Source of the DNA: Trachythela sp. YZ-2020 | Lineage: Eukaryota > Cnidaria > Anthozoa > Malacalcyonacea > Clavulariidae | Direction: 5' to 3' | NCBI GenBank assembly: GCA_016169945.1 | Contig: JADLSH010000316.1 | Coordinates: forward strand, 1,178,001 to 1,242,000 | Length of the DNA stretch: 64,000 nucleotides | Translations under genes and position numbers: made by a program | Notes under the pieces: model-generated | Seen by the model: only the letters and a program-made list of their open reading frames with translations | Database searches by the model: none | Told to the model about the DNA's origin: nothing | Shown: in pieces, positions 10,921 to 21,281 of the stretch | Position numbering within the stretch: the first letter of the stretch is position 1 | How the letters are laid out: each line of letters starts with the position of its first letter

Positions 10921-10974
10921 CTTGTAAACTGCCTGATGATTCTTTTACAGATGAAACAGCCTGTTGCAGACAAG
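10921..10974 (+). ncRNA. Hammerhead-ribozyme-like motif 1 (PLE 3' end)
   Basis: CTGATGA at 10933-10939 and GAAAC at 10953-10957 are 13 nt apart, with TCT/AGA pairing as a short stem II. GTT at 10963-10965 lies at the expected cleavage position, 5 nt after GAAAC. CTGC (10929-10932) pairs with GCAG (10966-10969), and after an AAA bulge CTTGT (10921-10925) pairs with ACAAG (10970-10974), giving a stem I with an internal bulge. Hammerheads in Penelope-like elements are established. Activity here is inferred. Weak point: the U-U pair at the base of stem II. Confidence 0.65.
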
Positions 10975-11096
10975 TTTTGAGGTAAGCGAAAATCTATAAT
11001 TTGCTCTAACTATATGTTGTCGAGCACTCTTTGCGTTTCGTAGACCTAAACCTACGCGTATATATATATATATATAGTTTCTTTACTTAAAATTGA

Positions 11097-11139
11097 GTCA
11101 CAACTCCGAGTTTCACGCTTAATGCGATCATCAGGCGAC
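11097..11139 (-). ncRNA. Hammerhead-ribozyme-like motif 2, minus-strand copy
   Basis: This is the exact reverse complement of the motif at 11165-11207 and lies in the left arm of the inner palindrome. All core elements described for that copy are present on the minus strand. Confidence 0.55.
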
Positions 11140-11164
11140 GATGTTTAAGTGTCGGTTGAACATC

Positions 11165-11207
11165 GTCGCCTGATGATCGCATTAAGCGTGAAACTCGGAG
11201 TTGTGAC
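11165..11207 (+). ncRNA. Hammerhead-ribozyme-like motif 2, plus-strand copy
   Basis: CTGATGA (11170-11176), a 13-nt stem-loop with CGC/GCG pairing, GAAAC (11190-11194), a 5-nt loop and GTT (11200-11202) have the same spacing as the motif at 10921. Stem I is GTCGC (11165-11169) with GTGAC (11203-11207), four Watson-Crick pairs and one G-U. Different bases in the same pairing scheme at the two sites support real structure. Cleavage has not been shown. Confidence 0.6.
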
Positions 11208-11513
11208 TCAATTTTAAGTAAAGAAACTTTACATTCGCTCTGCTATATTGGTATTGAGCACTCTTGTTGCACTATAAAACTCAAACATTACTATTATATA
11301 TATATATATATATATATAAGGAGAGAATGTTCTCGAGTGATGTATTTCATAATACCATATTACCATATTATCATTATATTACCGAGTGAACAATAACACA
11401 ACATAATATATATAAATATACATACATATACGTGTAGGTTTATATTAGGTCTACGAAACGCAACGACAACATATAGTTAGAGCAAATTATAGATTTTCGC
11501 TTATCTCAAAACT

Positions 11514-12876
11514 GGATTGCGATATAGATTGTGAATGGACTTAGTGTTTAAATAAAGATGTCAAAAGTAATTTGATTCTACATCTCTTAAAACACAAAAT
11601 TTTGTTGGCCTTATGAACATATGAATAACATGAACAATTACCTCTCATTATCAAATCGATTTAAATGTTCGTTCAACAAAGCGAAGGGTGTAGCCCCAGA
11701 TATCGCAGGGCCGTAGAAGCTTTGTCGGATTTTGGGGGCGGGATGAAATTCACCGAAAATCTACCGACGACGCATGGCAAAAAAAAAGCGTTTTATAGGT
11801 ACTAAACCTACTAAACCATGCAGCAAGCGCATAAGGTTACTAGCTATAGTCCGTCGCGCAAATTGCTATTGGGGGCCATCCTAGGAATTTTCCGTGCTTC
11901 CTGAGAGGACTTTTCAAAGTTGCGTAGTTTCTAAAACCTAAACTTTCAAGGCTTTTAACGCACTTTTTAACTTTTTAGAACCTCATGTGGTCCGCATACA
12001 ATTACAAGCGTCGGTGAATTAGTTTTGTTCTTTCTGATATATATGCACGATGTAAAAGTAACGCCAAACTATTACAGATGAGTGGATTGCAGTTGACTCT
12101 GCAAGAATAGATAGAGTATGAAAAGAAGTACAATCCTGGATGAGCAAATTATTGCCGACGGCCCTGTGCCTGCGGTTGTTTAAAATTTTCCGAGCAAGTT
12201 ACTTTCAAATTCTACGTTTGAACTGACGAAGGTCAATGATCGACATTGGGTTGTAATACCACGTACACCCCCCCCCCCCCCCCCATCGGTACGCCACTGT
12301 CCAAACGTCTTTGGTAGTTAGGCTAGTGACTTAAATCTGTTTTCCAAGAGTTACTGAAGTGTTTCTGTTTAATAATTGTAAATGAAACGGTTAACTGAAA
12401 TCAATTCCAAATTTTTCCACAAATTATTGGGGGGGGGGGGCTGCAGCCTCCCGCAGTTGCTGCGGCCCTGCATCGCGGGACTGCAGTGATGTTAGATAGT
12501 GACTGTAAACGAATTTGATTTAAATCCGCGAATAATTGCCAATGGCTTTTGTTTGACAAAATCATTCCTAGTTTAACTTTACCCAACTTTTTACGCAAAT
12601 ATTAAAATCAATGTTTCTATGTTATGAGATCTACACGTTTTGAAGCGATTTTATATTATATATAACTATTTCCAATAATGGTTTACTAATAATTAATGTG
12701 CTAAGGATTGCTAATGGTTGCTAATTACTTGTTCTTGTTAAATATACACCTTTGTAGCTCAGTTAAGAAGTTTAGACGATGACAACATGTTATCAGTTTC
12801 TCAGACAAAATTATTTGAAAATTTCTTCTACTGCACATGCATTGGAGAAAATCTTTCAAAATTAAGTTATCCTGCA
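11514..12876. other. No gene; old DNA-transposon ends and homopolymer runs
   Basis: I see a CAGGGCCGTAG end at 11706 with an opposed ACGGCCCTG at about 12155-12165, and a GGTACGCCACTG end near 12288-12299. These look like hAT-type termini, but I find no clear 8-bp target duplication. A 17-nt C run (12268-12284) and a 12-nt G run (12429-12440) are present. No protein is recognisable. Confidence 0.45.
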
Positions 12877-15800
12877 TCATAATAAAATACATAGCTTCTT
12901 GCGAGAACCAGCAACTTTAATTTTGTATGTTGACCCTAAATGTTCTCCCCGAATTTCCTGCGCGTGTTGGTGATAATTCTTTGCACTTTCAAGTTCGCCT
13001 GCATCCTGATACACTAAGGATAAGTTGTTGTAAGAACTAGCAACGTTAATAAGTTTTGGTCCTCACTGTTTTATTCGAATTTCAAGTGCCCGTTGATGAT
13101 AATCTTTAGCATCTTCCAGTTCACCTTTTCTCCGACACACATTACCTAGGTTGTTGTAAGAAGCAGCAACGGCAGTATGGTTTGGTCCTAACAGTTTTAT
13201 TCGAATTTCAAGTGCCCGTTGATGATAATCTTTAGCTTTATCCAGTTCACCTTCATCCTGGCACACATTACCTAGGTTGTTGTAAGAAGCAGCAACGTCA
13301 GTATGGTTTGGTCCTAACTGTTCTATTTCAATTTCAAGTGCCCGTTGATGATAATCTTTAGCTTTATCCAGTTCACCTTTACCCCTACACACTAAACCTA
13401 GGTTGTTGTAAGAAGCAGCAACGTCAGCATGGTTTGGTCCTAACTGTTTTATTCGAATTTCAAGTGCCCGTTGATGATAATCTTTAGCTTTATCCAGTTC
13501 ACCTTCATCATGGCACACATTACCTAGGTTGTTGTAAGAACGAGCAACGTCAGTATGGTTTGGTCCTAACTGTTTTATTTTAATTTCAAGTGCCCGTTGA
13601 TGATAATCTTTAGCTTCTCCCAGTTCACCTTTACCCTTACACACATTACCTAGGTTGTTGTAAGAAGCAGCAACGTCAGTATGGTTTGGTCCTAACTGTT
13701 TTATTCCAATTTCAAGTGCCCGTTGATGATAATCTTTAGCTTTATACAGTTCACCTTTACCCTCACACACTAAACCTAGGTTGTTGTAAGAACCAGAAAC
13801 GTCATTATGGTTTGGTCCTAACTGTTTTATTCGAATTTCAAGTGCCCGTTGATGGTAATCTTTAGCTTTTTCCAGTTCACCTTCATCCAGGCACACATTA
13901 CCTAAGTAGGTGTAAGAACCCGCAACGTCAGTATGGTTTGAACCTAACATTTTTTTGCGAATTTCAAGTGCCTTATGTAAGTTGTTTTTTGCTTCTTGGA
14001 ATTCACCTAATTTTGAATGTAATATACCGAGTTCGTGGTAAATATCAGACATATGAAGGTTTTCTTTCCAGCCTTTCCAAATTTGAAGATTTGATTTTAG
14101 AAATTCGATAGACAGCTCAAACTCGCAATAGTCATGTAAAATCTTCCCAAAAAACAGGTATACTTCAGAAATTCTAGTTTTCTCAAAGTCTAAACAAACT
14201 GAATTGAATGCATGCTGTGGAAATAATTTGTTAATCTCTGTGTGGAATGTTTTCAAATGTGGAATCAATTTGATTTTATCTTCTCTTTCTTTGAAGTAAT
14301 AAAGTATTTTTACAACTTCGTGAACTATACATTTCCCATTAACATATGTTCCTACATTGGGAGTTTTTCTCTGCCGAAAATTGTCCATTTCAGATCGTTT
14401 GCAATGAAAAAATGACTTGACGGCTTCATGAACAACACGATGTAGACGGATATCGCGCTCTTCATTTTCAACTGGAATGAACAACGAACAATCATTTGTT
14501 GCAAGACGGATATCTTCTGCATCTATCTTTTCATCTTGCTGCCGAATGTATTTGACAATAAGATCAAGTGGTAGTGGTTCAAAAGATATCAGGGAGAAAA
14601 GTTGGAATGTGTGTTTCAAAATTGTACTTTCCTCACATTTTTTAACAGCTAAAAACACAGCAGCGGACATGGTGGACGAACATGCTGAATTCATCTTGGA
14701 AAGACGTTCTTCTGTTAATTCTCTTTTACCGTTTTCTAACTTGCGTAAATAGTCTCGCCACGAAAAATCAGAAGAACAATTTGGCTCGATGACTTGTCTC
14801 ATGTACACAGCAGCCGCGGCCATTGCCAGGGGTTGGCTATCCAACGTCTCTGCAACTTCATCTAACAACGGGTCACTGGCGTCAGTTTTTGATAACAGGG
14901 CAAGAAGCTGGCGACATTCTCGCGTATTCATACCGAGACTTAGTGAAACATGTTTAGTGAGCAAACTATCAGGTGGGACAGAAGTTCTGTTTTGCGTTGT
15001 TAAAATAATTTGGCCATTATTCCAAACTTCGTCGCCCATCTGAGGCAGAAGAGAGGAAATGTTGACGAGATTTTCCACATTGTCTACTATAATCCACCAC
15101 CTCTTCCAGTTCTTAATTCTAGTGGTTATTTGTGATCTTAAATCTTCGATCTTCTTATCTTTTGGTTTGGATGAATTCACAATATGTTCCAATGTACTTT
15201 CATTGCAGTTTAGACGTCGACAAAAATCTTGATATGAGTGTAGAAGAGAATCTAAATCTTTTCCGTCTATTGTCATCACAAACGTTGTTTCGGTTTGCCA
15301 ATTTACACCTTTGTAAATATCATCGCAAACTTGTCTGGCGAGTTGAGATTTTCCACTTCCAGGATTTCCAGAAATATAGAGATATGTAAGTTTACCGTCG
15401 TTATCGCTGTACAACTTTTGAAGGTCTTGACCTATTTCACGTACTTTATCAGAACGGTAAACGACTTCGTGTGCCGGCGTGGAAGGTAGAACTTGAAACG
15501 ATTTCTAAAGGTTTCTCCCAACTTTAATTCGAACGATTTCATTGGTTGGAAGTCCCAAGGCTTTTAATGCATTTTCAACGCGAGTTGTCATGGTTTGAAA
15601 GTCTCTATCGGTGAGTTTCCCTTCAGTATGCATAATATCATTTCGTATTTTTCTAAGATCATCGACTTGGCTCTTTATTGTTGGATTAAGGCTTTTTTGA
15701 CCAATCGAAGTAGAGTAAAGAATTGCATCAAAAAGCACTGAACAATCCCACTGATTTGTATCTCCATCTTGAAATTTTGCCTGGTAGACATTCTTGTTTG

Positions 15801-16004
15801 GTCTTTTTCGTGTTTGTTCCAGATGAAAGAGCTGCTGACCACTTACGTTGGTGTCATCCCATGCCCCAAAAAAGGCTGGTAACGATTGTTCCACTCTTGT
15901 TTAAAAATTGTTCTCAATCCTTTACTTACAACTTCATTCACAATTTTTCCCATACAAATATAATTTTGTTCCTGCTCGTTTTCCCACGGTAGTATAGTTG
16001 ACAT
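12877..16004 (-). pseudogene. NLR-like gene: HEPN (DZIP3-like) + STAND NTPase + TPR array, with three lesions
   Basis: A minus-strand gene read from an ATG at 16004 (MSTILPWENEQ...) into KGLRTIFKQEWNNRY. A one-base frame change at the T6/G4 run near 15866-15876 leads into the HEPN part (15894-15505), with WDCSVLFDAILYS and DDLRKIRNDIMH, i.e. an R-x4-H motif of the DZIP3-type HEPN fold. An in-frame TAG at 15505-15507 precedes FQVLPSTPAHEVVYR and the NTPase: Walker A GNPGSGKS, Walker B RWWIIVDN (about 85 residues further), the sensor-like QIILTTQNR and SQPLAMAAAA. A winged-helix/linker region follows, then at least seven 42-residue TPRs of the kinesin-light-chain type. An in-frame TGA at 13063 replaces a Leu codon, yet one more TPR unit stays open to TGA at 12877. 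By family analogy it would be a cytosolic ligand sensor that oligomerises through its NTPase. It could be a recent pseudogene, or a gene with introns or assembly errors at these points. Confidence 0.88.
12960..13985 (-). repeat. 126-bp tandem repeat encoding TPR units
   Basis: Eight units of about 126 bp, each encoding GPNHTDVAASYNNLGNVC, then a KGELxxAKDYHQRALEIR block. The DNA words CAAGTGCCCGTTGATGATAA and CCTAGGTTGTTGTAAGAA are almost identical in most units. The first unit (GSNHTDVAGSYTYLG) and the last (after the TGA) are the most diverged. High DNA identity suggests recent expansion or gene conversion. Confidence 0.9.
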
Positions 16005-16112
16005 TCCAGCTATATGGCTCTTGAAATTTCTAAATTTAGCGAAAGAAATTTGTTAGAGTATCGTCAATAAATTAATTCTATATCAATGAAAATCTTAAAT
16101 TAATCACATTTC

Positions 16113-16200
16113 CCCGAGTCAGCGAGGGTACTAATTCCGCTCGGATATTCACACCCTGGTATGTGATTGAACATAGCGGACTGCAAAGTCGTCACATAGG
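16113..16200 (-). repeat. Interspersed ~330-bp repeat, copy 2 (partial)
   Basis: It has CCCCGAG..AGCGAGGGTACTAATTCC, GCTCGGATATTCACACCCTG and TGCAAAGTCGTC in the order of the copies at 3815 and 16672. It is cut off at about 16200 by the MITE that follows. Confidence 0.65.
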
Positions 16201-16212
16201 CGACTTGCACTA

Positions 16213-16344
16213 AAGGCTAGTTCTCATATGTCGCCGTTGGTCGGCGATCTATTGTATTCTCTGCCGACAGACAAAGCATTTTACACACCAATGACCACCG
16301 ACAATGGACATCGCCGATTCTTGCGACTTATGAGAACTAGCCTT
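16213..16344. mobile_element. Short MITE with AAGGCTAGTTCTCAT termini
   Basis: The left terminus AAGGCTAGTTCTCATATGTC is matched in reverse complement by ATGAGAACTAGCCTT at the right end. The interior carries two TCGCCG-type words in opposite orientation. Target duplication is unclear (TAA-like). Related internal words occur at 28918-29066 and near 43110-43170. Confidence 0.7.
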
Positions 16345-16671
16345 AAGGGGTCACGCGACATTAATCTCCTTAAAATAGTAGGTATGGATTTATAATACTA
16401 GATAAAGTATACTGAGTTGTATTTCAATTCCGAAATTTTATGTTTTAAAACTCATATTGAATAAGACAAAATGGCAATGTTCTAACTTGTCACGTGACTA
16501 ATATAGAAGTTCTAAGCATGTGCGAAATCATTTACATTTACATGATTAAAGACGGATTAATCCTATCAAGATATCACGTCAACTACTATTTAAAATACAT
16601 ATTAAAAAATAGAACCAAGTATAATATAGAATATGTTCAACTACGGTTCAATTACGATAGGCTATTTTCCC

Positions 16672-17028
16672 CGAGCTGGCCCGAAGCGGCGTCGGAGGGT
16701 ATTAATTCCGTTCGGATATTTACGCCCCGGTATGTGACAACATAGCGGAATGCAAAGTTGTCCGCCATTATGAAATTGACGGTTTTCTACGTTATGCGCA
16801 TGGGCGAGTTGAGGCCGAGAGAAAACTGGTAACTAGAAAACTCATGATTGGCTGAGAAAAAGTATATTTTTATCTATGCGTCAGAAACTTAAATGCCATT
16901 TTGCAAACTTTTTAAAAAATTAAAATAAACCGACAAGCAAAGTCCCTAAAACGAGAAAAATGAAAATTATTTACATGTTAAAATTAACAGCAGGAAAAAA
17001 AAGTCAAAAGATTGAAGAAAGATAAGAT
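16672..17028 (-). repeat. Interspersed ~330-bp repeat, copy 3
   Basis: Same order of landmarks as 3815-4145: GTTCGGATATTTACGCCCCG, TGCAAAGTTGTCCGCCAT, GTTATGCGCATGGGCGAGTT, GCCGAGAGAA, TTTTGCAAAC, ATGAAAATTATTTA. No LINE ORF2 follows here, so the repeat can exist apart from the LINE. Confidence 0.7.
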
Positions 17029-17040
17029 TTTCGAGTTTTA

Positions 17041-17478
17041 AAGCGATTCCTGCCAGATGGTCTAAGGTTTCATTTTTCCCAACTGCACCTGGCTATGCCT
17101 AAAAAATATACATAAATTTTCGTTCTAACATTCCATCCACAAACACCATGAACTATTATTCCCACCGGACGAGATGCCGAGAAAAATCTTGGTATTTACC
17201 CATATACCATATACTGGCATCCCTCCCATATATATGTACACGAACTTGCGGTTAATGTTGAGCAACTGGATTCTGTAGCTGAGTTGCTTAGAGCACTGCA
17301 CCGGAATCGCAGTGCCGCAGGTTTGAATCCTGCCAGAGTGCCTAAGGTTCCATTTTTCGCAACTGCTCCTGGCTAGGTCTAAAAATGTATATCAATTTTC
17401 GTTCGAATATTCCATCCAGAAACACCATCAACTATTATTTCCATTGAACGAGATGTCGAGAAAAATCTTAGTATTTTT
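17041..17478 (+). repeat. Diverged tRNA-derived SINE, two partial copies
   Basis: The tail of one copy (about 17041-17230) is followed by a second copy. Its tRNA-like head is at about 17265-17340, with TAGCTGAGTTGCTTAGAGC (A-box-like), CCGGAATCGCAGTGCCGCAG and GGTTTGAATCC (B-box with one change). A CAACTGCTCCTGGCTAGGTC segment and a CGAGATGTCGAGAAAAATCT tail follow. It is the same family as the copies at 31.5-32.0 kb, but older. Confidence 0.75.
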
Positions 17479-19195
17479 AAAAACGTCAACAGATTTGGTA
17501 GTAACAGTGTCTGATGGAAGTTTATTCCACTCACTAATTGTGGTAGGAAAAAAGAATATTTTAAAATATTTATTCTTGCTCTGGGGATTCTTAATTTAAA
17601 CTGGCGACTACCCCATGTTCTCATCTCATTATTTCGGATCAAATATTCTCCCCAGTTGCCACCTAGATAACCATGGCACATCTTAAATATAGTGACAAGT
17701 TTTGCTCGTCTTCCCATATTTTCGAGAGTGTCCAAATTCAAACTTTGTAGCATATTTGACATGCTTGGTGTTTGGTCATACTGACCACGATATAAGCGGG
17801 CTGCCCTTCTTTGAACTCTTTCAATCGCTTCTATATCTGTCTTAAGCTTGAGATATGGATCCCATGCGGTACAGGCATATCAAAGTTTTGGTCTCACAAG
17901 ATTCGTATAAGCAATTTCCTTCACATTTTGTGGACAATTTCAAAGTTTGCGTTTAATCACTTGCTCAGTTTGCTTTAGATGTGATGTTTATAATAAAGGG
18001 TGACCACTTAATTTTGTGATCAAGAGTGACTCCAAGACATGAATGCGATTAAACTTCTTCCAATACTTCACCACAGAACACGTATTGACGCGAAGGAGGT
18101 GGGTTTGGCTTGGTCGTAATTCATATAATTTTACATTTCGTTGGGTTAAATTCCATTTGCTACTTTTGTTGCTAAATTTCTAGGCGATACAGGTCATCTT
18201 GAAGGTCGATGGTCTGTTCGTCGCTTGTGATTGTAGCGTAAAACAGCGTATCATCAGCAAACAATCTCACAGAAGAACCAAGATCATCGGGCAGATCATT
18301 AACATAGAGCAAAAACAGCAATGGGAAAAATACTGTTCCTTGAGGGACACAAGAATTTGTATTTACGGAAGAAGTAGATATCCCCTCGCAAACCACTGAC
18401 AGGCGACGGTGAGGAACTTTATCAAAAGCCATTGAAAAATCGAGAATTGCTGCATCGACTGTTTCATTGGCTTGAATGATATTTGCTATGTCATGAAAAG
18501 TGCATATGAGTTGTGTTTCGGTTGATCGTTTTGCTCTAACCATGCTGATAATCAGTGAGGACCTTGCATTTGGCAAGATGCTTCACAACCTGGCTATGAA
18601 TAATGTGCTCAAGCACTTTGGATGCAATGCAGGTGAGCGATATGGGCCTAAAATTGGATGGATCCGATCTTTTCCCTTTCTTTTGAATTGCACATACGTT
18701 AACTTTCCTCCATTCACTCGGTATGGTTCCGTTATTGATAGATTGTTGGTATATATTGCCAAAAATCTTCGGTATTTCGGGCGAATTCTCTTTAGGAATC
18801 AGGGCGGAATTCTACCTGGACCATATGCTTTGTAAGACTTCAACATACTTAATTGTTTCACCGACACCTATGGTTGAAATAATTTTTCTCCAATTGGTGG
18901 TATTGGATTTCCCTTAACGTCTGGAATCATATTTGGTTCTTCTGTGCTAAAGACACTAGCGAACTGATTATTTAGCACATCTGCCTTTGATGAGTACTGA
19001 GATATCACATGATTGTCGACTGTAAAATCTGGTATTTCAGTGCCTTCATTTTCCAACTTTTTAATATGAGACCAGAAAGCCTTATGGTACTCTTCGATAG
19101 AGTTACCCAAGAAATCAGAAAAATAATTATTCCTCGAGTTTTTCAAGTTCCGATGTAATTGTTTCTTTGCAGCTGTGACGATACGCTTGAATTAA
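17479..19195 (-). pseudogene. Second LINE: RT and C-terminal remnant (jockey/CR1-type), minus strand
   Basis: Minus-strand order is as follows. 19146-18868 is the linker upstream of the RT (SHIKKLENEGT, ADVLNNQFASVFSTE). 18576-18172 is the RT palm with RAKRSTETQLI, AAILDFSMAFDKVPHRRL, VPQGTVFFPLLFLLYVNDLP and the catalytic LFADDTLFY. After frameshifts come a degraded thumb and, at 17762-17480, the C-terminal RRAKLVTIFKMCHGYLGG and LRIPRARINILKYSFF. The endonuclease half is missing, so it is 5'-truncated, and it has several frame changes. Its motifs differ from the LINE at 1.6-6.1 kb, so this is a different family. Confidence 0.85.
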
Positions 19196-19439
19196 TTGTG
19201 TGACTTTACGCTCGATTGAGTTACATTGGTGTAAATATTGTAATTTGTATAGTTTGTATATAAGAAGGCTGCATCAAGCGGAACTGTGTGTTAAATTTTC
19301 TTATAGTGTTGTTGAAATAAATATAGTTATTGGATACTCCTTTAACGAACGACGAGAATACAGAAAATATAAACCCGTACTTGCTCATGTAACAGCAAGT
19401 TGAAATATTGATCGAACAAAAGGAATTACAGCAGCAGTT

Positions 19440-20220
19440 GTTCGAGCGACAGTCAAAAATGGCAGTAAGTTTAATCAGAAAGTAAACGAGGTATTACAAC
19501 GGCAATCGCGTATCGAAGAACGGTTAGTTGATCGTTTTGTTACACGAAAGAACGGAGATCGAGAAGCGAGCGGTGACTGAGATTCTCAAGGAGCGATTAA
19601 TCAAAGTTAATGCTCAATTGGTTAAAGACATGTATGCAACCTTAAAAAAAGAACTAATCGAGGATATAAAACGCTAGGTCAAAGCAACAAAAATTCAGCA
19701 ATGCTTTACGATGGCAAAACATCATGGGAGTCGTATTTAGCTCAATTCAACATGATAGCTGAAATGAATGGTTGGCAAGAGCAACAGAAGGCTGTATTTT
19801 TGGTCTCGAATTTTATCGGCACTGCCCTAAACGTTCTTGCGAATCTGCCGTTTTGGTACAGCTCATCGTACAGAAATGGCAAGAGCGCAATTTAGAAACA
19901 AAGTTAAACAGAAAGATGAGAATCTGCCTGCGTTGGCGGAGGAGATCGAACGTTTCGCCCGATTGTCCTACCCTGACGCACCATCTAGCACTGTGGACAT
20001 ATTGGCAAAGGGATCAGTTCATCGATAGTTTTGCAGATGACAGTATGAGATTGCGTTTGAAGCAAGAACGACGCCAGTCCTTGCAGAGAGCCCTGGCGTT
20101 GGCGATCGAGCTCGAGTCGTTCCAGCTGGCTAGCCGACATCTCAGAGTACAAACACCAAGAGTAACACAGCTGTGTTCAGCCGAAACCGAAGTTGAAGAC
20201 GAAAATCACAAGCGTTAGAA
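19440..20220 (+). pseudogene. Gypsy gag remnant
   Basis: It begins with a charged, glutamine-rich coiled-coil-like stretch (about 19400-19660). Then MLYDGKTSWESYLAQFNMIAEMNGW at 19701 and ALNVLANLP form the capsid start. After a frameshift come FRNKVKQKDENLPALAEEIERFARLSYPDAP (19885-19985) and FADDSMRLRLKQE with RRQSLQRALALAIELESF. These are typical gypsy gag blocks in three frames. Confidence 0.8.
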
Positions 20221-20299
20221 TGAACGTAAGGCTACAGAAACAGATGACCAGAACCTCAGTACAGCCTTGTTGAAGCGTCTAGAAAAAACGCCGCATGGA

Positions 20300-20675
20300 G
20301 TCCTCCTCGGTCCTATGAAGGCTGCTGGAAATGTGGTGCACTTGATCATTTACAAAGAAGTTGTACACAATTTGAGGTTCCTAAATCAAGTTCCCCATCC
20401 ACGTCCAACGGAAAAACCCTTGGAGACCAAAACACGTTAGAACGAAAAGCACAGAATTCGGCGGGAAACGCCTCGTAGCTGGGTCTGCGGGGCAAGAATT
20501 GGCTACGTCTAAAGAAAAAGCCCCCACAGTATGTGTTAAAAACAGGGAGAGTTAAGGCTATGGCGAACAGTATTACTGTTGCTCTAGAATTTGAAAGAGT
20601 TGCTTGTCAGATGGTTGTAGACACTGCGTCAAACATTACCATTGTTCGTCCCGATATTTTGGAGAAAGCGAAGAA
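20300..20675 (+). pseudogene. Gypsy nucleocapsid knuckle and N-terminal protease
   Basis: CWKCGALDHLQRSC is encoded at about 20325-20370, a CCHC zinc knuckle. A protease reading starts at 20560 (MANSITVALEFERVACQMVVDTASNITIVRP), with DTA in place of the usual DTG/DSG catalytic triplet. The frame is lost at 20676, where the inserted LINE's simple-repeat tail begins. Confidence 0.75.
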
Positions 20676-20688
20676 AGTTGATTGATTG

Positions 20689-20721
<33 letters not shown>

Positions 20722-21265
20722 TATTTATTTATTTATTAAATTAAGATCACATGGCAGTAGGAACTGAATTGCGCGACTAATTACATAGGTAATTTACTCT
20801 AAGATCTTAAAGGTTCTACTAATCTTAAAATACCCATAAATTATTTTATTTACAAAATTTCCTTATAAATCAGTTAGAAAAACGTTTAGTTTTAGTTCTT
20901 TGCACTACTAAGGGGTATTGTACCGCAGGTCATAAGTTTTAGATTCGTGTATTTCCCGTAGCAGGTGTTTCAGCTTGCTATAGGGACTTTCCTTTATGTT
21001 CTGGAATAATGTGTTAGTGAGGGCTTCGTGATGATCGTCAATGGATTGTATGTTAGCTAACTCCAGGGCTGTAGAGTACGGAAACCCTGGAAAGATACAC
21101 CTCAACGCTCTTTTCTGGATGTGCTCTAAGTCTTCTCTTAGATATGTGGGAAGAGCAAAATGAAAAACAGGACAGGCGTAATCCAATGTTGAGCGTATGC
21201 ATGCACAATAGTATTGCACTATTTCAGCGGTATCTACCCCGGACCGTTGAAAGGCACCCTTCATG
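20676..21265 (-). mobile_element. 5'-truncated LINE inserted in the gypsy protease
   Basis: The minus frame at 21264-20908 reads VQYYCACIRSTLDYACPVFHFALP, EDLEHIQKRALRCIFPG and YSTALELANIQSI, the C-terminal domain of a cnidarian L2/CR1-type LINE. About 200 bp of 3' region follow and end in an (AAAT)n(CAAT)n-type tail (20681-20745 on the plus strand). The tail and 5' truncation are classic target-primed insertion features. At the 5' junction a 9-bp palindrome (CTTCATGAT...ATCATGAAG, 21259-21281) marks the break. Confidence 0.85.
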
Positions 21266-21281
21266 ATTGGTGATCATGAAG

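Larger units (their letters stand above)
11076..11228. repeat. Inner perfect 70-bp palindrome carrying hammerhead-like motifs on both strands
   Basis: Arms 11076-11145 and 11159-11228 are exact reverse complements around a 13-nt spacer. (TA)n runs flank it at 11058-11075 and 11295-11320. Each arm encodes the same hammerhead-like motif, one per strand. Confidence 0.9.
10973..11513. repeat. Outer palindrome of the PLE end (inverted terminal segments)
   Basis: The segment 10973-11060, just 3' of the PLE ORF, reappears in reverse complement at 11430-11513, with a few small indels. Shared blocks are TAAGCGAAAATCTATAATTT, GCTCTAACTATATGTTGT, GCGTTTCGTAGACCTA and the following AAACCTAC. A second palindrome sits between the arms. 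This looks like two PLE 3' ends joined in inverted orientation. Confidence 0.85.

Noticed and set aside
11706..12299. Single hAT MITE from CAGGGCCGTAG to CGCCACTG
   Set aside because: The two ends are not inverted repeats of each other and no target duplication is visible. More likely these are ends of different old elements.
14477..15489. Plus-strand frames opposite the NLR-like gene
   Set aside because: Shadows of the minus-strand NTPase and TPR coding sequence.
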